This document shows positions 11,523 to 24,240 of a stretch of 64,000 bases of DNA, piece by piece; position 1 is the stretch's first letter; each line of letters opens with the position of its first letter. Under the pieces are notes generated by a model that was not told the origin of the DNA, ran no database searches, and saw only the letters and a list, made by a program, of their open reading frames with translations. The position numbers and the translations under genes are program-made. This DNA comes from Wyeomyia smithii (lineage: Eukaryota; Arthropoda; Insecta; Diptera; Culicidae): NCBI RefSeq assembly GCF_029784165.1, contig NC_073695.1, positions 93,813,902 through 93,877,901 on the forward strand. The letters are read 5' to 3'.

Positions 11523-14500
11523 CTATGAGGCTACAAAAGTTGTAACAGGTAATTTACAACAAACTTCCTGATTAAAGCCGGCCGCGTCAAAGGAGTACAC
11601 TTTATCTGCTCCGAGCGAATGGATACACTACTAAACACGTTTAATTCGCTTCGGGAGATCAATCATTGCCGTCCGAGTGAATCCCAGTAACTGAGGAAGT
11701 TTTTTTAGTGAAACTAAACCTATCCCGGATCTTTATTCGATTGGACCGACCTACAGGGTAATCAGGGTAGAGATTTTGTTGTTTTCTTTGGGGACAACGG
11801 TCCGTTACAATTTGCACTTCCCGACCGGTTGAAGTGGAAAGCAAAATTTTACAATGGCTTAGTGGTTTTGAAGTTGTTGTTTTTTTCCCTCTCTTGTTGC
11901 TCTGCCGTCACTACGGTGTGTCTTATTCGTTAGAGGCGATAATGTGTTACGAAACTGGGGCGCAAACATTTCCATTTCTCAAATAGGAACACATGCGTTG
12001 CTCTTTACGCAGGTTAGGCATGTGACAAACTTTTGAAATAGCTTTAATTTGAAGGAGGTTAGGTATCAAAGACTTGGACTAGTATACAATGGTGGAACAA
12101 GCAAGTACGGTGCCTCTAGCAGCGCCCTAGATATTGCTAACTGAATGAAAAACGTTAAATTTAATTGGACCGAAGAAAGCTGTTTGTTTCTTTCGGTGCG
12201 TCCAGTATGGTTTTTCATAAATGGTAGGTTAAAAAGACGTACTATTCGAACTTAACTAGCTAATTGTACCGCAAAATTTACCATAGAGTTCAAAACAGCA
12301 AACATCGAAACACACACAGGAAGTGATGTTGATTCTAATGTTTTGCAATTTATGAGGACGTGTAATAGGATTCATATGCTACCACTTTGAATAAACACAT
12401 TCTTAACTCATAACCTCGTACTCACACTCCAAGTTTCAAAAATAGATCTCCGTTCGCGAATCGATTTCTTGTTCTGATTTATGGTATGGTTTGCAGCGGT
12501 TAACTTATGGACCTTTACGACAGCGAAAACATGAGCTTTGTCTGAGGGACTAGGTACATTCGCCAAGAATAGGTGATCCTATTGCAATTTGTTGCAAACA
12601 GCAACAATACATATTTATGTATTTTATTGGGTTTTCTTGTCTGTCCGCTTCGATTCGTCGAGTATTGGTGGTATTGGATGGAACAGACTTGAACGAAACG
12701 ATTCGATTTCTTGATTCTTACATATCTGTAAGCAATGGAATATTATATAAGACATAAATCATGGAAACAGTGTGAATTAATACGATGACCCTTTGTACTA
12801 TAAGGTGTATTCAGCAGCAGCGGTTTTAACAAGAAAAAGAAGATAGGGGTTTTTGTACATAGGAAAACCACACAAACCTTTTCAATGTAACAACATATAA
12901 TTAGCGCAACTGGAGAAAAAGGTTCGTCTCATTAGGAAACAATTTTCCCACTTAGAAAACATTATTTTTCCCATATTCATTATTCGGTGGTTGCGTAAAA
13001 GTCTGGCCTACATCAAAGTTTGCAGTGCATTTTCTTTCCACAAATAATGCTAGCGAGATCCAAAGGCAGCGTGAACAGTTATTTTGGAAACTGGAACAGT
13101 GCAACACGGAGCGTACGGATTTCGGAGCTTCCGCAGACTGGAGGATTTATGCATAAACGTTGAAATACACTTACCCAGGTCCATCAATATGGAAACAATG
13201 CAAAATTACGCAAGCTGCAGACTGTGGCCGCCGTACGTTATTCTGGGGCCGATGGGAGGGGTAATTTATGGAATTTGAAATTACAAACTGTGCTCATACT
13301 CACACCCAGCACGAGATGAACTATTGACATTGGAGACGAACGGTCAGGGCAGGCTTCTCCTAGGCAGAAAATATCGAGCACCGGAAAACGTAAGCAACGA
13401 AAACAAATGTATTTTGAAGGGAATAGGCAGAGAAAAACAAACAAATCAAACGCAAGCTTCGTTCGTTTATGAATATCTCCGGATATCGAGCAATGAGCGG
13501 TATCTGGTGGTGGCGGTGGTGGTGCTGGAAGCGGAATCAATTTGTATAAAATAACAATAATTTTTGAAACGGTGGGGACCGAAGAAGGGTAACGTTTAGT
13601 TTCTTAGCTGTACCTTGGGAGATTACGTTCCAAAGTTCCCATGATTAAAAACAGATATCCACACATCATGGAGTCACATTAGACAAGAGGAAGGTGTTTC
13701 TCATTATAACAAAGATGATGCTGTGTTACTTCGCGCTAGATGGCAATGCTCCGAGGCTGTCGAAATTTATTTCATGGCATCGGATAATTACTCCAGCAGC
13801 GTCAGAGAAATACGGCGCAGGAAATAAATCAATGGAATGCGCGAGAGGGAGTTTGTTGAATGTTAGCCCTAATGAAGATCGAACAATTCATCATCTTGCA
13901 TTCGTTCCGCGCGAAAGTTATCCTCACTAGAATCAGGATAACTTAGACGTATTTATCATAGATGAATTTGAGGTGTAAATATAAATCGAATAACTCATTC
14001 CCGCAAGAGAAATCTGTTCTTACTTCAGGAAATTACATTCAAATTTCCATGCTTAGTTAACCGCAAATAAAACATTCTGTATCCGCGCAAAGCAATTATA
14101 CGATTAAATGTTCGATATACAATTATTAGATTAATTAAATTTGTCTTGTTAAAATATGCCTTTCAAGAAGCGATCAGCGTATAATTACATTATATTCTTT
14201 CGTTATACTCAACTTTTACGTTCATTATACTCCAGAGTATTTTACAATCGAAATGCATATTATTAGAAATAATAAGAATAAATGTTTTGCTGGAATGATG
14301 ACTACGGTTTTATTTTTCTTTGGTTTAGTTTTCTTTGGTCATTTTTTTAAAAGTAATTTTTCTAAAACATGTGAAGAAGAACTTCAAATATTTCTGGTGT
14401 TTTTCTTTTATTTTATTCTTGATAAAAAAAATCTAAACTTTTATTTCTTTATTTGAATAAAAAAACTATATTAAGAAACAAAGCTCAATTACTATCAACA

Positions 14501-14560
14501 TCTGAAAATTCACAATCTACCACACAATCGGAACTAAAAAAATCAGGGGGTTTTGCAACA
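11523..14560. other. No recognised gene
   Basis: Mostly AT-rich unique sequence. Overlapping frames at 13084-13554 on both strands are low in information: the minus-strand one begins with a proline run that comes from a GGTGG microsatellite near 13510. A good minus-strand splice-donor match (CTGG followed by GTAAGTG) sits at about 13172, preceded by ATGGAC, but nothing upstream or downstream supports an exon. Confidence 0.5.
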
Positions 14561-17500
14561 GAGCTCCGTCTAAGCCCCAAACCTTAAAGTACCGCACGTT
14601 GGTTGCTGCTTACGGTACCATCGGCCGATTTCCTGTATCTCGCCGAACCTCAGTGTGCATGCTAGAACCAAAAGGTATGATGACCCAAGGCATACAGTAA
14701 TTCCAATTGATGCTAAACTGACCGACGTCTAAGATCGCGTGTACCCCGTGCCGATTGTTGGGTTTTTGCCCCTCGCTTCTTCGCTCGACTTAGACATGTT
14801 ATTATTTTAAAACGCTATAAACAGTAACAAGCTCTAAGCGGTAAACAAAATTTGCTTCTGCTGCCGTCACCTTTTAACCAGTTGCTGCTTTTGTACAGCT
14901 GCAAAGATGCTATTGCAGAAAATTTAATAAATAGCTGACCGTATAGACTTGCCCACACGCTTGTTTTCGAAGGCGTAGGAAAGAGGAAGTCGTAAATAAG
15001 TGAGCCAATAAACCTTACAGCCTAAGACAATACGTAGGTACCTATATAGCTTCCCTAACGAGAGCTACTTTTCCACACTGCACTTGCATCGGTCCGGTGT
15101 TCTCGGGCTGATCATTCGCGAAAATTGCCATCGAGGCCGCGTTGAGAAAGCCTTCACTTAATGAAGCGAACGACCGAAACCGTTCAAGTGAGACAGCCAA
15201 TTGCCTGAATCTTTCTTTTACGACGAAGGCGCGGTCCAGTACGGGTGTTGTATGTGGCACTGTAAACAGGGTATTGCAATGTGTGTGGTGAAATTTCCCA
15301 ACTCACATATCCACCGCGTCAAGTCCTTTCCGCAGTTTCGCTTCAGTTCTTGCAGTAACATAATGTTTACTGAACCGATTATCTCTCAACCGTGCGGGTT
15401 GACGAACGACCCGACCTGATTCGCCAGTTTACACTTGTAGGCATAAAATAGAACATAATTATAGTCTATTGAGCAGCATAGGTTCCAAAGATGGTTGTAG
15501 GTGGGGAGTGTTAGGTAATAGGTATGTGGCACAGAAGGCAAATTTGCTGTTCTACTTCTACATCGGCCAGACAAATGTCAGCTTGCTATACGACATACAC
15601 TTCATATTGAAAGTATGATAAGAGAAAATATTAAGCCTTCTCAGAAACTGCAGACTTGTTGCGATGTAGCGCACTGAACATCACGAAGAGACTCATTCTA
15701 ATGTGAAAATATTAATCCTGTGACATGACATGGCCTCATTCTCCATCAGATGTAATTGCCGCAGCACCAGTGTGTCATTCTGAAGGACAAAATCAGATAT
15801 CATTGGAGGGGCTAACGCAGCAACACTGACATACAGTTGCAGAAAAATTGCAAGCGGTTGAAACAGCTTTAATGAAAATAGAATTGCGCTTTAACTGACA
15901 TGTGTAAATACAAACTCAACTATTTCGAATTGAGATCATTTTAACATATTTTTATGTACATGAAATAGCTTGTAAGCCAATAAATTACAGCGCTTTAGCA
16001 TTTATAAAAAAACGGTAAAACGTTTCCAGGACAAAAAGGTGAACCAATTCCTTTCAATTAAAAAGATTACACAATCGGCTACCGCTCCGAAGTCGAGTTT
16101 CAATGCATTACGCTTTAAGACTACCAATTCGCTGTTGGCATGTCTGTAAACTTCGACGAAAAAAAAAATCGTTAACGGTCGTTACCCGTAAATCCTGGTT
16201 CTCTTCCTAGGTACACCGTCGAGCCATAAAATTTGCATAAAATGTGTAACCCCGGTGGTTGCGTGTTTTCACATCCTTCCAGTATCACCATCACCCGCTT
16301 ACAAATGCACAAAGCGTTTCGTTGTGCCGTGTGGTTTTGCCTATCCATATGCCCCCTCAGCATAATCCGATTCCATCGCTTTTCGGCTTATCTATGGCTA
16401 TAGTATTTCGCGATCGTTCGAGCCTTTGTCGTGAACCTTTACCACACCCTGGGTGGGAGCGCGGTTGGTCAATGGCAGGAACGGATCCCATTGTTTCGCG
16501 CTAAACGGCTCGCGCACGCGCATTCCAGCAGCGAGTCTAATTCAAATGACTGGGATTCGAAATCATTCGAAAGCAGCTGACAGTTCGCATTGACTGATGC
16601 CGTGTCAAAATTATTGTTGATTATTTTTTTAAATTTGGATAATTTTTTTAAGGTCCCTGGACGTTATCATCCATTCTGTTTACCGTGAAAAGGTACGAGG
16701 TTATCAATGTGAAATTACGAAACCGCTCTGAAGCGTCGCGAACGTCCGCTACAAACCAGGAGGTTCACAAAACCTCGAACGAGTTGGAATGCTAAATACG
16801 TTTGTGTTGTCGTTTCTATAGGCTTTTCGCTTTTTATGAATCGTTATCGTTGGCGCACCCCTATTTGGGCGTCCCATTCGAGGGGGTTGTGGAAATTTGA
16901 AGCGAATGAACTATAGTCGTTTTGTTTGGGAGTAATTTTAATAAAGATCGTTACGTGAACCATGGTGAAAACATAACCGGGGCCCGCACGTCTGGTATGT
17001 CGGAAATCAACAAACTAATGCGCTGTGGAACTATATCGTTAACCGGCGAAAGGTGTGGGAAATGCAAATATGATTTGTGTGAAACTAGCTGCTGTGCTGC
17101 TAGTCGTTTTTCGAATTCAGCTGCACAAACGGCTCATTTTGATTACTGGTATAAAAAATAGGGAAATTCAATCATTTCATCATTGCCTATTTGGTAATTT
17201 AGTAGTTTGGAGTATTCTTATTTGCCATGTTACGCAGCAGTTGGAATTCAATTGCCCTGAGTATAATAGTTTCAGCTGATGTTTTGTATATAATTTTATA
17301 CAACGAATACTACAGAAAAACATGTTGAGGTTTTGATAACTTAGATTCGTTCGTTTTATGAAATGGATTAGGTTACTTCATTTTACACTTTATTTTAAAG
17401 CGTAATAACTGTGGAAAAGATAGTTTTTAATAAAAAAGAATAGCAAACAAAGAAGTAAAATTAGTAAAAATTAATTGATTCAATCAACTGTTATATCGTA

Positions 17501-17700
17501 ATACCGATGGTATATTATATTCATATCTGAGTTAGAAAAGACGTGAAAAACATATGACAAACTTCTATGTTTATATAATCTTTATTTGATTGAATTCCAT
17601 TTTGGTGACTGAACATTAATAACTATTATCGACCTTAATTTGCGTTTAAAGGACCAATTTTCCTTTTAAAACACATTTATGCGTATAATGGACACGGATC
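14561..17700. other. No confirmed gene; moderately GC-rich islands
   Basis: Two islands stand out from the AT-rich background: 15040-15260 and 16200-16560. The first carries a 72-codon minus-strand frame (15042-15260) with VVKERFRQLAVSLERFRSFA and FANDQPENTGPMQVQCGKVA, which reads plausibly as protein but has no recognised domain and no convincing splice sites. The second resembles promoter or untranslated sequence (CGCGCTAAACGGCTCGCGC, several E-boxes) but has no coding signal. Both are candidates for conserved non-coding or exon sequence, at low confidence. Confidence 0.3.
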
Positions 17701-17720
17701 TATAATACGCATTTATAATA

Positions 17721-18008
17721 CAGGTCGGACTCGATTATCCGGAGTTTTGAAAAACATTTTGCTCCGGATAATCGAACCTTTTCTTTTATTTAAATTTTTA
17801 ATATCTCTTATCTAGAACTGTGAGATTTCTGTTATAATAAATTGTACACAATGCATGTGCCGACGAAAAAAATTAAAAATTGTCTTTAGACTGTTTGTCG
17901 GCGTTTGTTATACATATATACGTAATAATAAATTATGTTATATTGATTACCTCGGAGATGTAAAAACGAAATAGAGCAACAATGTTTTTTCTTCTCTATT
18001 CCGACCTG
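17721..18008. mobile_element. TA-flanked MITE, pogo-like ends
   Basis: Starts CAGGTCGGACTCGATTATCC and ends with the inverted TCCGACCTG, with TA on each side (17719-17720, 18009-18010). An internal inverted CCGGATAATCGA pairs with the start. About 288 bp, no coding frame. The CAG start with TA duplication fits pogo/Tigger-type Tc1/mariner elements. Confidence 0.72.
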
Positions 18009-18329
18009 TATTTGGTCATGAATTTTCATTTAAATTTCCCCAGTTCCTTACCAGATTTATCAGATGTGTTTTTGTGTATTCTTTCATAGATCAAAAAAGT
18101 GAAACTTTCACCGCTTTAAGGCACGAATTTCTTAATTGATTGCCGATTAAAGTAAAGTTTTGCATAGGGTGAGGTGTAAAATAAAGTTTGGTGTGAAATG
18201 AAGATCTAACATCGGAACAGGGGGACGAAATCATGCCCGATTTTGAATCCCTGTCACTCGGTTAATTTGCTATAAACTTCCTTTGTACTTACTTTCTTTG
18301 TGCAGCATTGGAAAATTAACTACACATCC

Positions 18330-18860
18330 ACTCAAAAGCAGAAAATTGTAATTTCATGACGTAAACTATGGTGCTGTTGAAAATTGGCGAGCCATGTTTT
18401 GAATGCAAATTTTCGACCGATCAGAGCTGAAAACAGGATCAAATACCATCCAATATTCGGAAAATCGGGATGATATCTAGAAGCAATTTCCGATTTCCTG
18501 AAATAACCAAATACCATCGAATATGTATATATCCGTAACCTGGATAATAAATAGAGGCCGAATATTTATTCTAGACACAATTGGTAACCCGGAGTGGCAA
18601 CTTCCAGTCTCTGGAAAACAGTCAAAAATGGTCATCATACAATCAACTTGATATCCAGAGACCGGAAAAAAACTTCGGACGCCATTTTGCAATCAGGTTT
18701 GCGAAAACGACGAAATATCATCGAATATGGTTATTTCTGGAACTAGAATGATACCTGGCCCGGGAACCAGAAATCGACTCCAGACGCCATTTTGAAATCC
18801 AAGTTGGTAACTTTTGGTTTCTGGAATGCTGATTGAAACATGTATTCCATTTCTAAGGGA
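18330..18860. repeat. Degenerate dispersed repeat (CATCGAATATGG family)
   Basis: Phrases such as ACCATCGAATATG, GATGATAT, GACGCCATTTTG and TTTCTGGAAT recur two to three times in degraded form, giving an old tandem or interspersed repeat. Related sequence occurs at 42480-42740 (AATGGTGTCTGAGTT, ATTGGATGATATTTGG). The frames on both strands are by-products. Confidence 0.5.
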
Positions 18861-18861
18861 C

Positions 18862-19470
18862 CCCCCTTCCTTCAAGAGTAAGAAGGGGTGCCAAATCATC
18901 ATAGAGACATCTCTTGTACTCTAAAATCCTCGCATTCTAAACTTGATTCCGTTTGCTTGATTAGTTCGAGAGTTATGCAGAAATTTGTGTTTCATTTGTA
19001 TGGGACCCTTTCTTTCAGAGAAGAAAGGGGTATAAAACCACCATGTGCCCTTAAACCTCCTCATATCAAATTTGATTACATTTGCTTAGTTAGTTCTCGA
19101 GTTATGTGGGAATTTGTGTTTTATTTGTATGGGACTCCTCCATTCCAGAGAATGGATGGGTCTCGAACTACCACATTAAGGTTTCTTTCTCCTCAATAAC
19201 CTCCACATGTCAAATTTGGTTTCACTGGTTAATAAGTTCTCGTGTTATGCAAAAAATTGTGTTTCATTTCTATGGGCCTCTCCCTTTTAGAGAAGGGAGG
19301 GGTGTCGAACCACTATAAAAAATTTTCTATTTTCCAAAAACCTCCACTTTCCGGCTTTGGTTCCGTTTGTTTGATTATTTTTTTAATTATGCAAAAATTT
19401 GTTTTTCATTTGTTTGGGACTGTCCCTCGAGGTCTCGAACCACCATAATAACCTTCCCCGGTCCAAAAAA
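18862..19470 (+). repeat. Tandem repeat, ~130-140 bp units with hairpins
   Basis: At least four units share TTGTGTTTCATTTGTATGGG, a short hairpin, GTCGAACCACCAT-like sequence, AACCTCC and TCTCGAGTTATGCA. Spacing of the TATGGG landmark is about 129-142 bp. Hairpin arms differ between units but stay complementary: CCCTTTCTT/AAGAAAGGG (about 19005-19030), TCCATTC/GAATGGA (19138-19156), CTCCCTT/AAGGGAG (19279-19298). Open frames of about 70-100 codons run through the units and are repeat-derived. Confidence 0.75.
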
Positions 19471-19641
19471 ACGCTATATACAAATTTTCACAAATCCGCA
19501 GAACTGTTCTTGAGTTTAATCGTGACATAGGGACAGCAACTTATTTTTATTTATATAGATTTAGACCTTATTCTACAATTTTTTTCGATTTTTTCTGATC
19601 CTTAGAGGCGTTTTTCAATAGTTGCTTAATTTTTGTTATTA

Positions 19642-20572
19642 CCGTAAACTGGGGTGACGTTGATCACTTTTTCAATTGTATCTTAAATATTTTCAAAATA
19701 TATAGAAAACAATAATGTTTGATATTTTTAAAATAAGTACTGACATGCATTGAGAAAGATTCAGTCACTACTTCGGAAGTTCAGCAACAATTTTGCTGTT
19801 TTTAAATATGCTCTAAAAATTTTACACCAATAATCATTCCGGGGTGACTTTGATCACTTTATTGTTTTGATGAATTTGGAGTAACACTTTGCTACTTTCA
19901 CTAAATTGAACAGCCTTAAACGACTTAAACGAGTTTATAAATATGGAAAGCAATTTGGGGGCCATTCACATTCTACGTGAACAGTTTATAATGGCGAATG
20001 TCCAAGATTCATACAAATTTTTTAGAATATATCTGAATGATTATTCACTGAGAGAGAAGGTGGTCTAAAATCGTCAAAAACTAGTCCACGGGGAATATGA
20101 CTTATGAAATTGTCCAAATTTGCATGTTACTTCACGTCTTGGGTTTTTGTTAAGAAGAAATATGTAATACGCTGTGGAGAAAATTGGGACTCAACATTGC
20201 CTTCGAGGAAAAACTTGCAAAAATAACAATAAAATGTATTGTTATAATATTTGCTCATCTTAAGAACTAATCTGGGAACAAAATAAAAACACTTTACGTA
20301 TTGCAACTTGTTGTTTTGAATCTGCTTGAACCGATTGTTTGTATGCAACAAAAATCGCCAAAAATACACTTTATTTTCAAATAATATTTTAGAATGAAAA
20401 ACACTCTTTAAATAGCAGGAAATGCATGAATAGTAGCAATGCGAACATATATCCACACAATCAGTGAAGATTACGACAAATCCCAAGCACTACGAGCGCT
20501 TTTTTACCACATTTTCAGAAAAGAGGTATAGTCTTCAAAGTCACCCCGGTGATCAGTCACCCCAGTTTACGG
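19642..20572. mobile_element. TA-flanked non-autonomous element, ~930 bp
   Basis: Inverted ends CCGTAAACTGGGGTGAC and GTCACCCCAGTTTACGG, flanked by TA at 19640-19641 and 20573-20574. The phrase CGGGGTGACTTTGATCACTT repeats internally near 19840, echoing the end. The 119-codon minus-strand frame (20127-20486) is low complexity and rich in Cys, Tyr and Phe, and lacks a DDE signature, so I treat it as chance. Probably mobilised by a Tc1/mariner transposase. Confidence 0.8.
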
Positions 20573-20574
20573 TA

Positions 20575-22130
20575 TATTTCATTTCATGCAGATTTTAATT
20601 TGGTGTTTTATTTTTTTGGATTTATTTCCTTTCATTTATTCATTAAAGATAACCACTATATTTTAAAATTATAGTTTTTCTCAGAGCAGTGATTAATTGC
20701 TTAAAAGGAAAGAATTGTTTATCAGCAGTGAAAAGCCTGCACAAAATGAACGTTTGATTGTTAAAAAAAAAACAAATGCTTCAGCCCAGTGCTTCCCAAC
20801 AATTTAGCTCCGCGGCCACCTTCGATAAACACAAGGAGCCTTTGCGTAACACAGAGAGCTTCGCGGCCGCCGAGTAATACGAGTTTGAAGATAATTTTTC
20901 GAGGCAAAATCTAAGTTCTCTTCGCCAGGAATGGGTTAATGCTATCAGGGCTGGAGAAAAATGGGAAAAGTTTAAATTTTTTTAAAGCATGTAGCGTTTT
21001 CTTTTTACTTTTTTATTTTATTTATATTGAACTCATAATTTTTTTATTGTACAGGTTTTCAGCAACAAAAAAGGATTTTTCTATTTTTTAAAAATATCAA
21101 TTATTAGTGAAATAATGGCCGTTTCACCAAAACTTTTTTTGAGAGGCTTGCATTGTACACTATGCAAGCAGGTCAACTGATATCATAAAACTCATAATAT
21201 TTCATTAGCTTAGACTTATACCGAGTTCATGCCTTGGTTTCTATGTATGATTTTATCATGTATTTTGTGCGCAAAAACAAAGTTCCCCGAGTTTGAACAC
21301 ATTTCATCTTAAGGGGCAACAGTGGCACCATTTCGAGTTTTTGAGAAGTTGGAAATTTTCGATATTTTTTCGACGCCATTTTATTTTGAAGCCAAATATC
21401 AGAATTCTAGAAGTTTGTCCACATATTAGCATTTCCTTACGCATCTTTAAAAAAAAAACAGATCTCAAATCGGACAAAAACTGAGCTCTCAACGGTGATT
21501 CTACGAAAACAGTTTTGGCATGGTTTTAGTATATTTTACAAAGCGAAATAATATCGAGTAGGCACATATGAGCATTAATGGTAATGCGTTCATATCTAAA
21601 AATGATAGTTAAAATCTGTTTTATAATGTAATGAGTGAAAAAATCTCAGGACTCGATTGGTGTGTGCCTGATCTACGTTAAATGTCAGCAATAATAGGTA
21701 AAATAGATTGATCTCGACGTTAGATTAGCTTATTTGAAATCTGTTTAAAGTAATATCAAGAGTGTAAGAGATACTCAAAGTTACAACAAGAATTTGTTTT
21801 CACATGATTTTCCACTTTTTGCGGGGAACTTAACTGATTTTTTTTTCTTTATCAATTCAAACATAAAAAATGTAATAAAATATGAGTTTGAATCAATTTC
21901 ATTTTTTCCTTAAAAAAAATTTCGCCAAGATATGAAAAGGGAAAGTTAAGAAAAATCTTACAATATCTTGTCTTGGCATCTCTCCTCAGTGGGGTCCGTT
22001 AAAACCTCTTGCGTAATTTGTTGGTAGGGTGTACTTTTAATGTTGATTTCAAACTCGCAAACTCAACTTTAATGAGCCGCTAAAAAGAAAATCGTTAGCA
22101 TGTTTATTACATCATCATAATAAATGATAA
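20575..22130. other. No gene; possible hAT end fragment at ~20786
   Basis: CAGTGCTTCCCAACAATTTA followed by GCTCCGCGGCCACC (about 20786-20822) resembles the left terminus of a hAT element. No inverted partner was found downstream, so it would be a truncated relic. The remainder is AT-rich with homopolymer runs and no convincing frame. Confidence 0.35.
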
Positions 22131-22300
22131 ACACTGGGGTCGCTTTTTACGCGAGTTGTTTTTATGCGTTTTTTTCAATGGGATATTTTTACAATAACGC
22201 TGATTATTTGTACGCGGTATCAAATAAGTTTAGCATAAATATATCGAATCTAATCTTTCAAATGCGGTACAACCAACCGCATAAAAAGCGACCCCAGTGT
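22131..22300. mobile_element. Short hairpin MITE, ~170 bp
   Basis: Ends ACACTGGGGTCGCTTTTTAC and its near-perfect inverse (AAAAAGCGACCCCAGTGT). No clear target duplication. The central part is AT-rich, and the 106-codon frame crossing it (22124-22444) starts outside the element and is not supported. Confidence 0.7.
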
Positions 22301-24234
22301 TTTCGCACGATTTCTTTGAAGAGCTCAGATTATTTCGATACAATTTTGATAAGCTTACAAAAAAAAACAAAAAAAAATATTTGTATTTGCAAAATTGTAG
22401 CCAATACCTCTATATACAAGTTTTCCAAATACTTTTACATTTAACAAGTTTCAATGTGCAATTAGTTTAAATTTCCGTTTGAAGTCTTATATGCGTTGGA
22501 TAAGTCATATTCCGGTCAAAAAAGTAACCCGATATTCCTCGTTATTATTTCCCACACTACATCTTCTCCACTGTAAAATTTTTAACAAGTTTATTGACCT
22601 ATTGCAAGTATATCTTCTAGCTCTTTGACGAAAAGTTTTAATGAGTGAAAAAAAAAACAACTATCCAACAAAAGTAACTCTCTGCTAGAACAACAGCACC
22701 CAACAGCCGAATCCAGTACAATAGCTTACCATATCAGTATTTTCCAGCTCTTAGTATCATCTACAGCATCCACTACCAGGAGATATCGATCGCTGGCAGT
22801 TAGACTTGCAGGCACACTGAAAGGATATTTTAGCCCTGTGCCATCGTTATCTAGATCGGATTTCTCGCTTCGCTACATTTAACCACCACCAGCGGTAGCA
22901 ATACTTATGTTTTATGCAAAAGTAGTGCTGCTGCAACACAGTCATAGCGATGGGTCGGCCGACCAAGACTCGAAAAAAGGCAATGAACTGCAGCCATCCA
23001 GTCACCGGCCGTATGGCAGTAGTATGCCGACAGACACACATAGGCACAGCCGGACAAATGCTGCACAATATTGACAACATAACAATAGAAAGCGGCTTAG
23101 CGAGATATATGAACTCACTGAAATTGGCCGCGGAAAAGCGATGGGAAGAAGAGGAAGGCAAATGCATTATTTAAAAATGGCATGTTGCCAGCGTTGATTG
23201 AACGCTTTCGGTGGAAATGGGTGAGGGTGGGAGGTACAGATTTTACAGAGCTTTCAATACTTCCCTTGGCCTTTCTGTATGGCGTGTCGGTGTTATTGCT
23301 AACTCCAATTTGGTATTGCTTTTCCCCCGCACTTCGATGCAGCCCGTTTCTCCACATGCATATGTTATGCTGCCTATATGGCAATAACCGCAGCTTCCTT
23401 CGGCCATTTATGGTATCATCGAGACTCCGGTCCAGTCCACGGTGCCGAAGACTAATGAGAGCGTGAAGCCGGCCGTCGCGTTTGAAACGTGTTGGATGCT
23501 GGACTGTAGTGCATGTGTGATTTTTCTCGAAAACACAAAACCCCGTCTGTTGTTGTTTCGATGTATGTTCTTTGATGGAAGCCCTGCTACTATAATGTGC
23601 GATTGGGGTTTCCAAAGTAAACAAAACGTTTTATTGTTCTGCATCACGTTGCACGATGGAGTTTGTTTACCCAGTTACAGGCGGATGCACTCAGGCGGAT
23701 CGGTCCGAGTCTGGGTGGCGAAGTCGCTGAGAATCGAGAGTATATCGAAAACAGATTGCCGCGGACCTTGAATCTTGCATACGAGGGCAATGCACCTGCA
23801 ATGAAGTTGGTCGGATTGATCTAGTAAAATTGTAATAGTGTCGGGGCCAGCTGGATGGGTTCGTGATGTAAATTTAGATTTTTAAATAAACACTCAACTA
23901 ATAGAACATCGCTTTAGGTAGATAATATAATCTTTCTTGAGGCGTAATTCATTGTGCTTCACGTACTGTGGCCAAAACAGCGAAAGGTTGAAAGCTGCGA
24001 ATAAAGCACTACCGATCGAAAAAAAAAAAATCGAAATATAGTGGTTCTAAATCAAACTCATTTTTTAAGTTGAATATTTCCATAAATTTGAGCGGCACTG
24101 CTGCGGCACAAACATCTGAACCGACAGACTTTACCACCGTAGACCGGTAGCCGCACCTTCTGGAAAGCGCAGAGAAAACAAAAACAAAACCGAGCGAACG
24201 GAAAAGTAAATATTTATCAAGCCCAACAAGTGAA
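22301..24234. other. No confirmed gene; GC-richer zone with overlapping frames
   Basis: 22840-23780 is richer in GC than its surroundings and is open in several frames on both strands, the longest being 169 codons on the minus strand (23115-23624). Neither strand shows a recognisable domain. Open frames on both strands at once suggest few stops because of base composition rather than coding. It could be conserved regulatory or untranslated sequence upstream of the possible exon at 24235. Confidence 0.35.
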
Positions 24235-24240
24235 GATGGG
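24235..24240 (+). CDS. Possible two-codon first coding exon (Met-Gly)
   Basis: AACAAGTGAAG precedes ATGGGT, which is followed directly by GTAAGT, a perfect +1 to +6 donor although the base before it is T. Read through, the frame stops after six codons. Upstream 24100-24230 has 5'-UTR-like composition (AAAACAAAAACAAAACCGAGCG). Such a minimal exon is known in genes for N-myristoylated MG- proteins, but no downstream exon was identified, and a GTAAGT match of this quality is expected by chance several times in 64 kb. Confidence 0.18.

Noticed and set aside
13160..13185. Minus-strand exon end (ATGGACCTGG then GTAAGTG)
   Set aside because: A good donor match alone; such matches are expected several times by chance in 64 kb, and no supporting coding sequence lies upstream.
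13238..13540. 100-codon proline-rich ORF
   Set aside because: The proline run is a GGTGG/GGCGG microsatellite; no further domain and an overlapping opposite frame.
20127..20486. 119-codon ORF inside the TA-flanked element
   Set aside because: Low-complexity Phe/Tyr/Cys-rich translation without any DDE motif.
22950..23174. 74-codon frame MGRPTKTRKKAMNCSHPVTG as a first exon
   Set aside because: No donor at its end, stops after a Glu-rich tail, and overlaps an equally open opposite-strand frame.
23115..23624. 169-codon minus-strand ORF
   Set aside because: Overlapped by long frames on the plus strand, no domain, no splice support; base composition explains the lack of stops.
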